A stretch of DNA of 64,000 nucleotides from JAKQDH01 sp029558835 (GTDB lineage: Bacteria; Planctomycetota; Phycisphaerae; UBA1845), in assembly GCA_035356615.1 (NCBI GenBank), contig DAOQSN010000024.1, positions 1 to 64,000 of the forward strand. The letters run 5' to 3'. Both the position numbers and the translations under genes were made by a program. Of the stretch, positions 34,471 through 41,932 are shown in pieces (position 1 is the stretch's first letter; the number at the start of each line of letters is the position of its first letter). The notes below the pieces were generated by a model. It was not told the origin of the DNA. It searched no databases and saw only the letters and a program-made list of their open reading frames with translations.

Positions 34471-34524
34471 GCTTGTCCTCCAATTGCCCGTGCTGCCGGC
34501 GGCCGGACTTGTACTCACTCACAC

Positions 34525-34553
34525 AGTATCTATCGTAACGCCCGAATCGTCAG
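34525..34553 (-). promoter_or_regulatory. Predicted promoter of sppA
   Basis: Minus strand: -35 CTGACG (34553-34548), 17-base spacer, -10 GATACT (34530-34525). Predicted leader about 48 bases, ending in the GGAGGA ribosome binding site. Confidence 0.5.
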
Positions 34554-34674
34554 CCGAGAACACTTACCGCGACCCCGCGACAACTCCTTACACCACCGGA
34601 CGGCGGCACACACGGGCGGACCGCAGCCACCGTCTCCACGTCCGCCGTCGAATGCCGCGTCCCTCCGCTGGTTA

Positions 34675-34806
34675 GTGGCATGCCCAAGCCGTGCCAGGGT
34701 GGCATGCCCAAGCCGTGCCAGGGTGGCATGCCCAAGCCCGCCGCAAGCGGGCGCCGGCATGCGTTGCCCAGACCAGGCATGGCGGCGCTGCGCTTGGCCA
34801 TGCCAC
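34675..34806. repeat. Family A palindromic element with triplicated left arm
   Basis: GTGGCATGCCCAAGCCGTGC appears twice as a direct repeat, then a full left arm with CCCGCCGCAAGCGGGCGCCGG, then the right arm GCGCTTGGCCATGCCACGC. Confidence 0.85.
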
Positions 34807-34884
34807 GCGACACCGGACCTTCGTCAACGAGCGTCGGCACGTTCAGGGGTTTCAGCTCGCCCGCCGACGCCGAGGCACATCCTT

Positions 34885-35769
34885 CTACATCGGCCGCGGG
34901 AGGCCGACGCTGCTCGGGGAGCACGCCGCTCCATTGGCCGCGTTCGCCGCGCGCCTTACCCGCCGCGGCCCCCAGACGAGCAGCACCGCCAGCGCCCCCA
35001 GCACGTTGAGCAACCCCGCCATCTGCATCGCCACGTTGGGGTTGCGATAGTCCGCACCGGCCAGCCGCAGGATGATGAGCCCGTTCAGCAGCAACACCAG
35101 CGCCGCCGAGGCACACAGCGCGCCACCACCCGGGCGCAGCAACAACCACCAGAGCACCCCGAGCACGATTAACTCTCGTACCAGCGGAAACGGCGCGATG
35201 CCGTAGGCCACCGCCCGCGCCACCTGCTTCCACGCCCCCTCCTGGACTCGTACCCCCTCGGCCGTCGCCACCACCACCTTCACCTTGCCGGGCCCCATCG
35301 TCTCCCCTTGGTCCGTCTTTACCCAGACGTGCCCGAGGTCGGTGACGATCTGGGCCTGGAACCCCAGTCGTCGCAGCAGCGACGCCGCCACCACCGCCCG
35401 CCCGTCGCAATCCTCCCGCCCCTTTTCGATCACCTCCGCCAGCGTCGGCAGATAGTCGGCCGCGCCCCACGTGTCCCAGTCCCACGCGTACGGGATCCGA
35501 TCGTACACGTACTTCTCGACGACTTTCAGCGCCTGCGGGCCGGCCAGCTCGGGTGCCACCTTCGGCCGCAACTCCTCCCAGAGCGGCTCCAGCTCGCGCG
35601 CGTCCGGCTCGATCAACCGGTCCGGGTCACGCCAGTGCTCCAGGTGCCGCCGCAACAGTCGGGGGTTGGGATAGCAGACGAGCAGCACGGTCACCGCGAA
35701 GACCAGCCACTTGACCGGCAACCGTGCATACCACGGCAGCCCGCTGAGAAACAGCAACCACCTGCTCAC
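34885..35769 (-). CDS. Membrane-bound transglutaminase-like protein
   Basis: 294 residues. One N-terminal helix (about 18-32) anchors a transglutaminase-like cysteine-protease fold. The catalytic Cys121 lies in EDCDGRAVVAASLLRRLG and His147 in DLGHVWVKT; the third catalytic residue is probably the Asp just beyond. The C-terminal third has two more hydrophobic helices (about 200-215 and 220-240). Prokaryotic members with this layout are usually peptidases or peptide-linkage enzymes, and calcium-dependent crosslinking is not implied. The start lies about 55 bases from the divergent TATAAT at 35827. It lies next to sppA; a joint envelope-proteolysis role is only a suggestion. Confidence 0.85.
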   Translation of the reverse strand: MSRWLLFLSGLPWYARLPVKWLVFAVTVLLVCYPNPRLLRRHLEHWRDPDRLIEPDARELEPLWEELRPKVAPELAGPQALKVVEKYVYDRIPYAWDWDTWGAADYLPTLAEVIEKGREDCDGRAVVAASLLRRLGFQAQIVTDLGHVWVKTDQGETMGPGKVKVVVATAEGVRVQEGAWKQVARAVAYGIAPFPLVRELIVLGVLWWLLLRPGGGALCASAALVLLLNGLIILRLAGADYRNPNVAMQMAGLLNVLGALAVLLVWGPRRVRRAANAANGAACSPSSVGLPRPM

Positions 35770-35803
35770 GATCGCCCCCTTCGGCCCGGCCGGACCGGCT
35801 CAC

Positions 35804-35832
35804 CTGCGGACACCCTCGTGCCGCTATATAAT
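35804..35832 (+). promoter_or_regulatory. Predicted promoter of the coupled pair at 35916-39661
   Basis: A perfect -10 TATAAT at 35827-35832, with a weak -35 CTGCGG at 35804-35809 (17-base spacer). The AT-rich TATATAATAA stands out in GC-rich DNA and may also serve the divergent gene starting at 35769. Confidence 0.5.
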
Positions 35833-35915
35833 AAGGCGGCGGTGTGCCGGAGGGAAACGTGGCCTGCGAGCGCGGGACCTCGCCCTGCCTCCTGCTTCAT
35901 ACAAGGAGCGCGTCG

Positions 35916-37061
35916 ATGGCGGATCAACGAGAGACGTTCCAGCCCGCCCATCCCGGGCTGTTCATTCCCGCTCTGCTGCGTGTCCTGGGAGCGGTGGTGC
36001 TGTTGTTGGCGCCGCTCACGCTGCTGGTGCTGCTCGCCTGGCGTGCCTCCGGCGAGACGCCGATCGACGCCCTGTTCGCCGGTTTGCTCATGATCGGGCT
36101 CATCGTGGGCATCACGCTCGGTGGGCTGTTGCTGGGTGTCGGGGCCGCCCTGCACGGTATGGCCGTCCGTACCCAGGCCCTGGCGGACCTCGAAAACGAA
36201 GCCCCGGCTCCGACCCTTTCGCCGGCGTACTCCTCCGACCTGCCCGCGGGAATGGCGCCGGCGCTCGGTCACGCCCACAACGGCGTGCTGCTGGCGATTC
36301 AGCAGCTTGCCGATCGCCTCGTCCCCGTCGTGGCGGAATTGCAGGAACTTCAGATGACCCCGACCGCAGAGCGCACCGAGACGATCGAGCGCATTCGCGC
36401 CGGTCGGCAACGTCGCCTCGGCGAACAGATCGTTGAGGCCATCAACCTGCGCCAGATCGGCCGGGCCCGTGCCCTGCTCGACGACGCCCGCACCCTCTTT
36501 GGCAACACGCCCACGCTCGACAAGCTGGCCGACAAGATCGACGAGGCCGCCACCCGCAATGAACCCCTCGACTTCGCCCGCGCCCGCGTGCTGGTGGAGA
36601 GCGCCATGCACGCCGGCCGCTGGGCCGTCGCCGAGCACCACGCCCAGGTGCTGTGGCGCGATCATCCGCACAGCGCACGCTGCCGCAAGCTCTGGGATGA
36701 AACCCGTCGCGCGCGGCTCTACGCCCACATCCAGGACAGCGCCCACCAGCACCAATGGCTGGAAGCCCTGGCCGCGGCCGAGGAGTTCATCGCCCGCTTC
36801 CCCGACGGCTTCGAGGCCGACGCCCTGGGTCGCCAGATGGCGACCCTGCGTTCCAACGCCGAAATCCAGACGCGCCGCCAATACGAGAACCGCTTCAAGG
36901 AGCTGGTGACCGGCAAGCACTACCTGGAGGCGCTTCGCCTCGCGCAGTTCGTCATCGCCCAATACCCGGACTCGCCCCAGGCCGGCGCGTTGCGCACGCA
37001 GGTTCCCATTCTCGAACGCTTCCTCAGCCCCGGGCAGCCCGCCGCCGGAAGCACGCCATGA
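35916..37061 (+). CDS. Membrane protein with helical (TPR-like) repeats, upstream of aroDEK
   Basis: 381 residues from ATG 35916, with AAGGAG eight bases upstream. Two membrane helices (about 18-41 and 53-79) precede a mainly helical cytoplasmic domain. Its repeating Ala/Leu pattern (INLRQIGRARALLDDARTL, ARVLVESAMHAGRWAVAEHH, QHQWLEALAAAEEFIARFP, KHYLEALRLAQFVIAQYPDS) is typical of TPR-like solenoids used for protein contacts. Its TGA overlaps the ATG of the AroDEK gene (ATGA, 37058-37061), so the two are translationally coupled. This is unexpected for a shikimate enzyme and suggests shared regulation but not a shared pathway. Confidence 0.82.
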   Translation: MADQRETFQPAHPGLFIPALLRVLGAVVLLLAPLTLLVLLAWRASGETPIDALFAGLLMIGLIVGITLGGLLLGVGAALHGMAVRTQALADLENEAPAPTLSPAYSSDLPAGMAPALGHAHNGVLLAIQQLADRLVPVVAELQELQMTPTAERTETIERIRAGRQRRLGEQIVEAINLRQIGRARALLDDARTLFGNTPTLDKLADKIDEAATRNEPLDFARARVLVESAMHAGRWAVAEHHAQVLWRDHPHSARCRKLWDETRRARLYAHIQDSAHQHQWLEALAAAEEFIARFPDGFEADALGRQMATLRSNAEIQTRRQYENRFKELVTGKHYLEALRLAQFVIAQYPDSPQAGALRTQVPILERFLSPGQPAAGSTP

Positions 37062-39661
37062 CCCTGCTGATCGCGTCCGTCTTCGCCGACGACCCGGCGA
37101 CGCTCAGCCCGCAAGCGGGGGCCGCCTGGGACGCCGGCGCGGATGCCGTCGAGCTGCGTCTCGACACGTACGAGGGCGACCCGGCCGCCGTCAATCGCCA
37201 CGTTCGCGCCCACGCCGACCGCACCTGGATTCTCACCTGTCGCTCAGCCGAGGAGGGCGGGCACTTCCACGGCGACACCCGCGAGCGCGTTGCCCTGCTC
37301 CTGGCGACCGCAAGGGGCAGCGGTGCGTACGTCGATTGCGAATACGCCGATTGGCGTCGATCCGACAACATTCGGCAGAAGGTGCTGCTGGCCGCCACGC
37401 CGCGCCCGGGGGCAGTCCCGCGCTTGATCCTCTCGTTCCACGACTTCTCAGGACCGCCCGCTGAGCCCCGCGCGCTGCTGCGTGAGATGCAAGCCGCCCA
37501 TCCCCACGCGATTGCCAAGCTCGTCTTCCGCGCCCGCGACGCGTGCGATGCCCTGCTGAGCCTGGACCTGCTACACGACAGCGCGGCCCCCGCGATCGTG
37601 ATGACCATGGGCGAAGAGGGTCTGCTCTCCCGCGTGCTGGCCCGGAAGCTGCGCGCCTGGGGCGTCTATGCCGCCCTCGACCCTGCCCGCGCCACGGCCC
37701 CCGGCCAACTATCCCTGGCGCAGATGAAGCAGCTCTATCGCTGGGAGGCTCTGGACGAGAACACGCGTGTCTTCGGAGTGCTCGGCGATCCCGTCGTCCA
37801 CTCGCTGAGTCCGCTGCTCTTCAACCGGTGGTTCGCCGACGCCGGCATCAACGCCGTGCACCTCCCCCTGCGGATCAGCCCCGAGGGTGACACGTTGCAC
37901 CGGTTTCTCGACGGCTGTCGGCAACGCCCGTGGCTTCACGTCGGCGGCTTCAGCGTCACCATCCCCCACAAGGAGGCAGTCCTGCGCCGCTCCGACATCG
38001 TTCCCGATGTGACCGCCCACGCCATCGGCGCCGCGAACACGCTGGTGTTCACCGACGCCGGCATCACCGCCCACAACACCGACGCCCCTGCGGCCGTGGA
38101 GTCGCTCGCAACGGCGCTCCAGGCGCTCTCCGATGGGGCATGCACCTCGGAGATGACCCCTCTCCCCCCCGGGGGGAGAGGGCCGGGTGAGGGGGCACCG
38201 CCAGCGCAGCCGCGAACCCCGCCGCCAGCGCAGCCGCGAACCCCGCCGCCAGCGCAGCCGCGAACCCCGCCGCCAGCGCAGCCGCCAACCCCGCCGCCAG
38301 CGCAGCCGCCAACCCTGCCGCCGTTCAGCCCTCCGTGCGTGCAGCAAACCCCTCTCCCCCGTGGGGGAGAGGGTAGGGTGAGGGGGGAGAGCCGCAGACT
38401 GTCGGAACTCGCGACTGCCCTGAGAGGCCTGTCGGTGGACCTGCTGGGCACCGGCGGCGCCGCTCGCGCCATCGTCACCGGCCTGCGTGACGCGGGCGGT
38501 CGCGTGACCATCTATGGCCGATCGCGGGAACGCACCCGCGGGCTGGCGGACGCCCTTGGCGCCACGCCCGCCGCCTGGGACCAGCGCACCGCGCGCAACG
38601 GCAGCATCCTCATCAACTGCACGAATGTCGGCATGACGCCCGCGGCCGACACCTCGCCGATGCCTGCCGAGGCCCTCCGCGGCTGCGCACTGGTCTTCGA
38701 TGTGATCTACAACCCGCTCACAACCAAGCTGCTGCGCGACGCGGCCGCCGCCGGCATCGCCACGCTCGGCGGGCTCGACATGTTTCTTCGCCAGGCCGGC
38801 CGGCAGTTTGTCCTCTGGACCGGCCGCACGCCCGACCTGGACGCAGCCCGTCCGCACCTCACCGCCGCCCTCACCTCATCGCCCCCCACCACAGACGTGC
38901 TCCAAACCGCGGACGTGCTCCCAACCCCTCTCCCCCCCGGGGGGAGAGGGCAGGGTGAGGGGGCACCGCGAGAGCCGACCTCGAAGAGCACTCCAACCGC
39001 CACGGCCGGGCAATGCAGTCCACGGCCGTCGATCGCCCTGATTGGCTATCGCGGCTGCGGCAAGACCGCCGTCGGCCGGCTGCTCGCCGACCTGCTCGGC
39101 CTGCCGCACGTAGACACCGACGCGGAAATCGTCGCGCGTGCGGGCCGCTCGATCGCGGACATCTTCGCCGTGGAAGGCGAAGCACGCTTCCGGGATTATG
39201 AGGCCGCAGTCATCACGTCACTGGCGGCGCACCCGTCCGTCATCAGTGTCGGTGGCGGAGCCGTCCTCGACCCGCAGAACATCAACCGACTCCGCAGCTT
39301 GGGCACGGTGATCTGGCTCACCGCGCCGCCGGAGGAACTGTGGGCACGCATCAGCGCTGATCTCACCTCCTCCTGCTCGCGTCCCCCCTTGACGACGCTC
39401 GAGGGCGTCGAAGAGGTGCGCAAGGTATTGGCTGCTCGCAGTGCGCTCTACGCCGCCGCCGCGGACATGGTTGTGGACACCGCGGGCAAGACCGCCGACG
39501 CCGTCGCACGTGAAATCACCCTGGTGACGGATCGCATGCCCACGCCCGCCGCACGCATGCCCGGCCACGTCGCCAGCGTGCCCGGGCACGCGCCCTTTGG
39601 ACCCCTCTCCTCCAGGGAGAGGGGCTGGGGTGAGGGCGCGGAGGCAAAGGAGCCCCGCTGA
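37058..39661 (+). CDS. aroDEK: Trifunctional AroD-AroE-AroK shikimate fusion with in-frame repeats
   Basis: 867 residues. Residues 1-230: type I 3-dehydroquinate dehydratase (AroD), catalytic Lys154 in AIAKLVFRAR and His128 in ILSFHDFSG. About 238-600: shikimate dehydrogenase (AroE), with GDPVVHSLSP, Lys305 in TIPHKEAVL, Asp342 in HNTDAPA and the NADP site GTGGAARA near 461. About 658-820: shikimate kinase (AroK), Walker A GYRGCGKT, FRDYE and GGG loop. It would run three successive steps of chorismate synthesis. Between the AroE halves (about 358-448) lie two family G repeats and an 8-residue tandem repeat (PAQPRTPP). A third G repeat links AroE to AroK and a fourth forms the C-terminal tail. 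ATGA overlap with the upstream gene. Confidence 0.93.
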   Translation: MTLLIASVFADDPATLSPQAGAAWDAGADAVELRLDTYEGDPAAVNRHVRAHADRTWILTCRSAEEGGHFHGDTRERVALLLATARGSGAYVDCEYADWRRSDNIRQKVLLAATPRPGAVPRLILSFHDFSGPPAEPRALLREMQAAHPHAIAKLVFRARDACDALLSLDLLHDSAAPAIVMTMGEEGLLSRVLARKLRAWGVYAALDPARATAPGQLSLAQMKQLYRWEALDENTRVFGVLGDPVVHSLSPLLFNRWFADAGINAVHLPLRISPEGDTLHRFLDGCRQRPWLHVGGFSVTIPHKEAVLRRSDIVPDVTAHAIGAANTLVFTDAGITAHNTDAPAAVESLATALQALSDGACTSEMTPLPPGGRGPGEGAPPAQPRTPPPAQPRTPPPAQPRTPPPAQPPTPPPAQPPTLPPFSPPCVQQTPLPRGGEGRVRGESRRLSELATALRGLSVDLLGTGGAARAIVTGLRDAGGRVTIYGRSRERTRGLADALGATPAAWDQRTARNGSILINCTNVGMTPAADTSPMPAEALRGCALVFDVIYNPLTTKLLRDAAAAGIATLGGLDMFLRQAGRQFVLWTGRTPDLDAARPHLTAALTSSPPTTDVLQTADVLPTPLPPGGRGQGEGAPREPTSKSTPTATAGQCSPRPSIALIGYRGCGKTAVGRLLADLLGLPHVDTDAEIVARAGRSIADIFAVEGEARFRDYEAAVITSLAAHPSVISVGGGAVLDPQNINRLRSLGTVIWLTAPPEELWARISADLTSSCSRPPLTTLEGVEEVRKVLAARSALYAAAADMVVDTAGKTADAVAREITLVTDRMPTPAARMPGHVASVPGHAPFGPLSSRERGWGEGAEAKEPR
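38156..38196. repeat. Family G palindrome in aroE part
   Basis: ACCCCTCTCCCCCCCGGGGG (continuing GAGAGGGCCGGGTGAGGGGGC), translated TPLPPGGRGPGEGA. Confidence 0.9.
38201..38322. repeat. 24-bp tandem repeat (five units)
   Basis: Unit GCGCAGCCGCGAACCCCGCC (continuing GCCA), five nearly identical copies, encoding PAQPRTPP or PAQPPTPP. The last two units have changed C-G to C-C in the same way. Lies between two family G palindromes in the AroE linker. Confidence 0.9.
38348..38387. repeat. Family G palindrome in aroE part, second copy
   Basis: ACCCCTCTCCCCCGTGGGGG (continuing AGAGGGTAGGGTGAGGGGG), translated in a frame that shifts in its second half: TPLPRGGEGRVRGE. Confidence 0.85.
38924..38966. 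repeat. Family G palindrome between AroE and AroK
   Basis: ACCCCTCTCCCCCCCGGGGG (continuing GAGAGGGCAGGGTGAGGGGGC), translated TPLPPGGRGQGEGA as part of the inter-domain linker. Confidence 0.9.
39601..39638. repeat. Family G palindrome at the AroDEK C-terminus
   Basis: ACCCCTCTCCTCCAGGGAGA (continuing GGGGCTGGGGTGAGGGCGC), translated in another frame as PLSSRERGWGEGA. Confidence 0.85.
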
Positions 39662-39980
39662 GGCAGGAACATCCTGGCCTCGCGACGCGGAGGGCACTAT
39701 CGCCGTCTCGGATCCCGTCTGAACAACTGTGCACGATCGTGCGCCGATCCGGGCGGCGTAGCGCTGCGCGGGCTGAAGCTCGATACGCGATGAGCGTGGG
39801 TGCCATGCCCTCAGCAGCCCCGGGCGGGGGTGGGCATGCAGTCGGTCGGAAGAACATGCTTACCCGCGACGGCTGTCGCGGGAAAGCGTGGCATCCGCGG
39901 CACCGAATAGGGTAAACACCTGCGCGACCCACGGCTCGCCACGCGGACGCGGGGAACGTGCGCATGTCTCGAGGGAGTGC
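39662..39980. other. Intergenic region with family H and B repeats
   Basis: Between convergent genes. A family H unit (GCGCGGGCTGAAGC, about 39716-39785) and a family B palindrome (39796-39897) fill most of it. No gene seen. Confidence 0.6.
39796..39897. repeat. Family B palindromic element, degenerate right end
   Basis: GTGGGTGCCATGCCCTCAGC to GGGAAAGCGTGGCATCCGC. The hairpin core GCGACGGCTGTCGCGGG is retained, while the final CACCCAC is mutated. Confidence 0.75.
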
Positions 39981-40763
39981 CTATTTCCTGCCGAACCAGC
40001 GCTTCCGGTTGGGCGTCGCCTGACCCGGCGCGTGCCCTTCCGCTGCGATCTGGGCGAGCAGCTCCTGCTGCGACTTGTTGGGGTTGAGACGACGTAGCAT
40101 CCTCAGCTTCTGCGCGACCACGGGGTCAAGGTCGCCCGGGGGCGGTGTCTCGGTCTCGGCTTCAACCGGTGGGCAGGCGGGTTCCGCCGGCAACGGTTTG
40201 GCAATCAGATCGTCGGTGTAGTCCGTACTGCCGCCGCCGACCGGGGCCGCAACGTGGGCAGGCACCGGTGGCGCACCTGCGCCTCGGGGGGGTTCGGCAT
40301 CGTCGGTCTCGAGTTCAGCATACGCGGCCGCCAACGCCGAGCGCATGGCCGACTGCACGTCGGCAAAGTCCTCGGTCGGGCCGGCCGGCTCTGTGTCCGG
40401 TGGCAGCCCCGGCGTGGTCTCGGCGACGCGGAGATCCGCATCCACACAAGCGGCTGTGGCCGTGTCTGCCGATGCCTCGGTTGTCCCGGCCGTGGTGGCA
40501 GTCGGGTCCGGCGCGGCGTCGGTAGTGGCCGCAAACTGCGTCCAGAAAGCCGCGGCTCCCAGCGCCCCGGCATAGGCGGGGGGCCAGGAGGATGAGGCGT
40601 CCGCAGTACCCTCACCGGTTCCGGTTGGCGGCGGATCGCGGGTCTGCACCTGCGCGACCCATTCATCAGCCCAGTGCTTGTAGGCTTGGACTTCCTGCTC
40701 AAGCTCGGCGATGGCGGCCTCTGCTTGCAGGAAGACTTCGGGGACAGTGCCCTGGCAGGACAT
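39981..40763 (-). CDS. Hypothetical Ala/Thr/Pro-rich protein
   Basis: 260 residues. A short helical N-terminus (QAEAAIAELEQEVQAYKHWA) with coiled-coil character is followed by a long low-complexity middle rich in Ala, Thr, Pro and Asp (about 45-205). A conserved-looking helical basic tail ends it: KLRMLRRLNPNKSQQELLAQ then NRKRWFGRK. The pattern suggests a flexible linker joining an oligomerising helix to a C-terminal binding segment. AGAGG precedes the ATG. No homologous family is recognised, and the reverse-strand frames are clearly poorer. It stands between repeats and folD, divergent from folD. Confidence 0.6.
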   Translation of the reverse strand: MSCQGTVPEVFLQAEAAIAELEQEVQAYKHWADEWVAQVQTRDPPPTGTGEGTADASSSWPPAYAGALGAAAFWTQFAATTDAAPDPTATTAGTTEASADTATAACVDADLRVAETTPGLPPDTEPAGPTEDFADVQSAMRSALAAAYAELETDDAEPPRGAGAPPVPAHVAAPVGGGSTDYTDDLIAKPLPAEPACPPVEAETETPPPGDLDPVVAQKLRMLRRLNPNKSQQELLAQIAAEGHAPGQATPNRKRWFGRK

Positions 40764-40972
40764 TATGGTTGCCTCTTTGACCCCACCCTGGGGCGGTCAG
40801 CCGCGGCCGACGCAGGCCGGTGGCGGCGATACCCCATGGCTTCCCCGCCGGCATGCGGGCCCTCACCCGCGGCTGCCGACGCTTGCTCCGGCTCAAGTTT
40901 AAGATACGCCGCAGGCCCCGGTGATGCCTCCCCGGCCGTCGACGCCGTGGTCCGGTAGCTGCCGCGTGACCC

Positions 40973-41001
40973 GTGACAGCCGGGCGCGGAGCCGCTACCC
41001 T
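40973..41001 (+). promoter_or_regulatory. Possible folD promoter with leaderless start
   Basis: -35 GTGACA (40973-40978), 17-base spacer, -10 TACCCT (40996-41001). The predicted transcription start falls on or next to the folD ATG at 41010, so the mRNA may be leaderless. The -10 is weak. Confidence 0.35.
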
Positions 41002-41009
41002 GTGTCGCT

Positions 41010-41873
41010 ATGGACCCGGCGAATAAAGCGAAACTGATGGATGGTCAACCACTGGCGCGGCGCGTCCTGGCGGGGGCGATTGCGAAAGTGGAGAGACTGC
41101 GTGCGGGCAGCGGGGCCGTGCCGACCCTGGCCACGGTGCTGGTCGGCGACGACCCCGCGTCGGCCATGTACGTCCGCATGAAACGCAAGCGGTGCGAGGA
41201 GGCGGGGATCAAGTCGCTCGTGCTCGAGCTGCCCCGCGATAGCACCACTGAGCAACTGGTTGGCGAGGTCCGCAAACTGGCCGCTGATCCGTCGGTGCAC
41301 GGGATCATCGTGCAGCACCCCATCCCCACGCCGATCGACAAACGGGCGGCTTTCGAGACCATCCCGCTGAGCAAGGACGTGGACGGGGTGAGCTCCGCTG
41401 CCTTGGGGCGGATCATCCTGGGGATGCCGGCCTTCGGCGCTTGTACGCCGGTGGGCATCATGCGGCTGCTGCGCGAGTATCACGTGGAACTGGACGGGGT
41501 GCACGCGGTCGTGCTGGGTCGCAGCCCGATCCTTGGTCGCCCGATGGCGTCGCTGCTCATCAATGCCCATGCCACGGTGACGCTCTGCCATTCGCGCTCG
41601 CGGGCGCTGCCCAGCATCGTCCGCGGCGCGGACGTGCTGATTGCGGCCGTGGGGAAGGCACGCTTCGTGCAAGGTGGCTGGGTGAAGGTCGGCGCGGTCG
41701 TCGTGGACGCCGGCTACAACGAGGGCAACGTCGGTGACGTGGATTTCGACGCCGTTATCGAGCCCGCCTCCTTGATCACGCCGGTGCCCGGCGGCGTGGG
41801 CCCCATGACCATCGCCACGCTCATCGAACACACCGTCGGGGCGGCCGCCCTCCAACTCGGGGTCGAGGTCTGA
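41010..41873 (+). CDS. folD: Methylene-tetrahydrofolate dehydrogenase/cyclohydrolase
   Basis: 287 residues with the FolD pattern. The substrate-site Tyr54 and Lys58 are in AMYVRMKRKR, followed by HGIIVQHPIP and KDVDGVSSAALGR, the cofactor loop VVLGRSPILGRPMASLL, DAGYN and the end block PVPGGVGPMTIATL. The enzyme interconverts methylene-, methenyl- and formyl-tetrahydrofolate in the cytoplasm. The N-terminus MDPANKAKLMDG aligns with other FolD proteins, so ATG 41010 is right even though no ribosome binding site is visible. It is followed after 59 bases by ftcD, which also handles folate one-carbon units. Confidence 0.96.
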   Translation: MDPANKAKLMDGQPLARRVLAGAIAKVERLRAGSGAVPTLATVLVGDDPASAMYVRMKRKRCEEAGIKSLVLELPRDSTTEQLVGEVRKLAADPSVHGIIVQHPIPTPIDKRAAFETIPLSKDVDGVSSAALGRIILGMPAFGACTPVGIMRLLREYHVELDGVHAVVLGRSPILGRPMASLLINAHATVTLCHSRSRALPSIVRGADVLIAAVGKARFVQGGWVKVGAVVVDAGYNEGNVGDVDFDAVIEPASLITPVPGGVGPMTIATLIEHTVGAAALQLGVEV

Positions 41874-41932
41874 GGGAACCACGGTCGCTTCCACCGACGA
41901 ACTCTGCCTGTGAACGACGAGGGACTTCAAGC

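Larger units (their letters stand above)
34471..34884. other. Intergenic region with sppA promoter and family A element
   Basis: The sppA promoter (34525-34553) lies at the left. A family A element with triplicated left arms covers 34675-34806. No gene seen. Confidence 0.6.

Noticed and set aside
38156..38387. CRISPR-like array in the AroE region
   Set aside because: The units are contiguous 24-base tandem repeats without spacers and are translated in frame.
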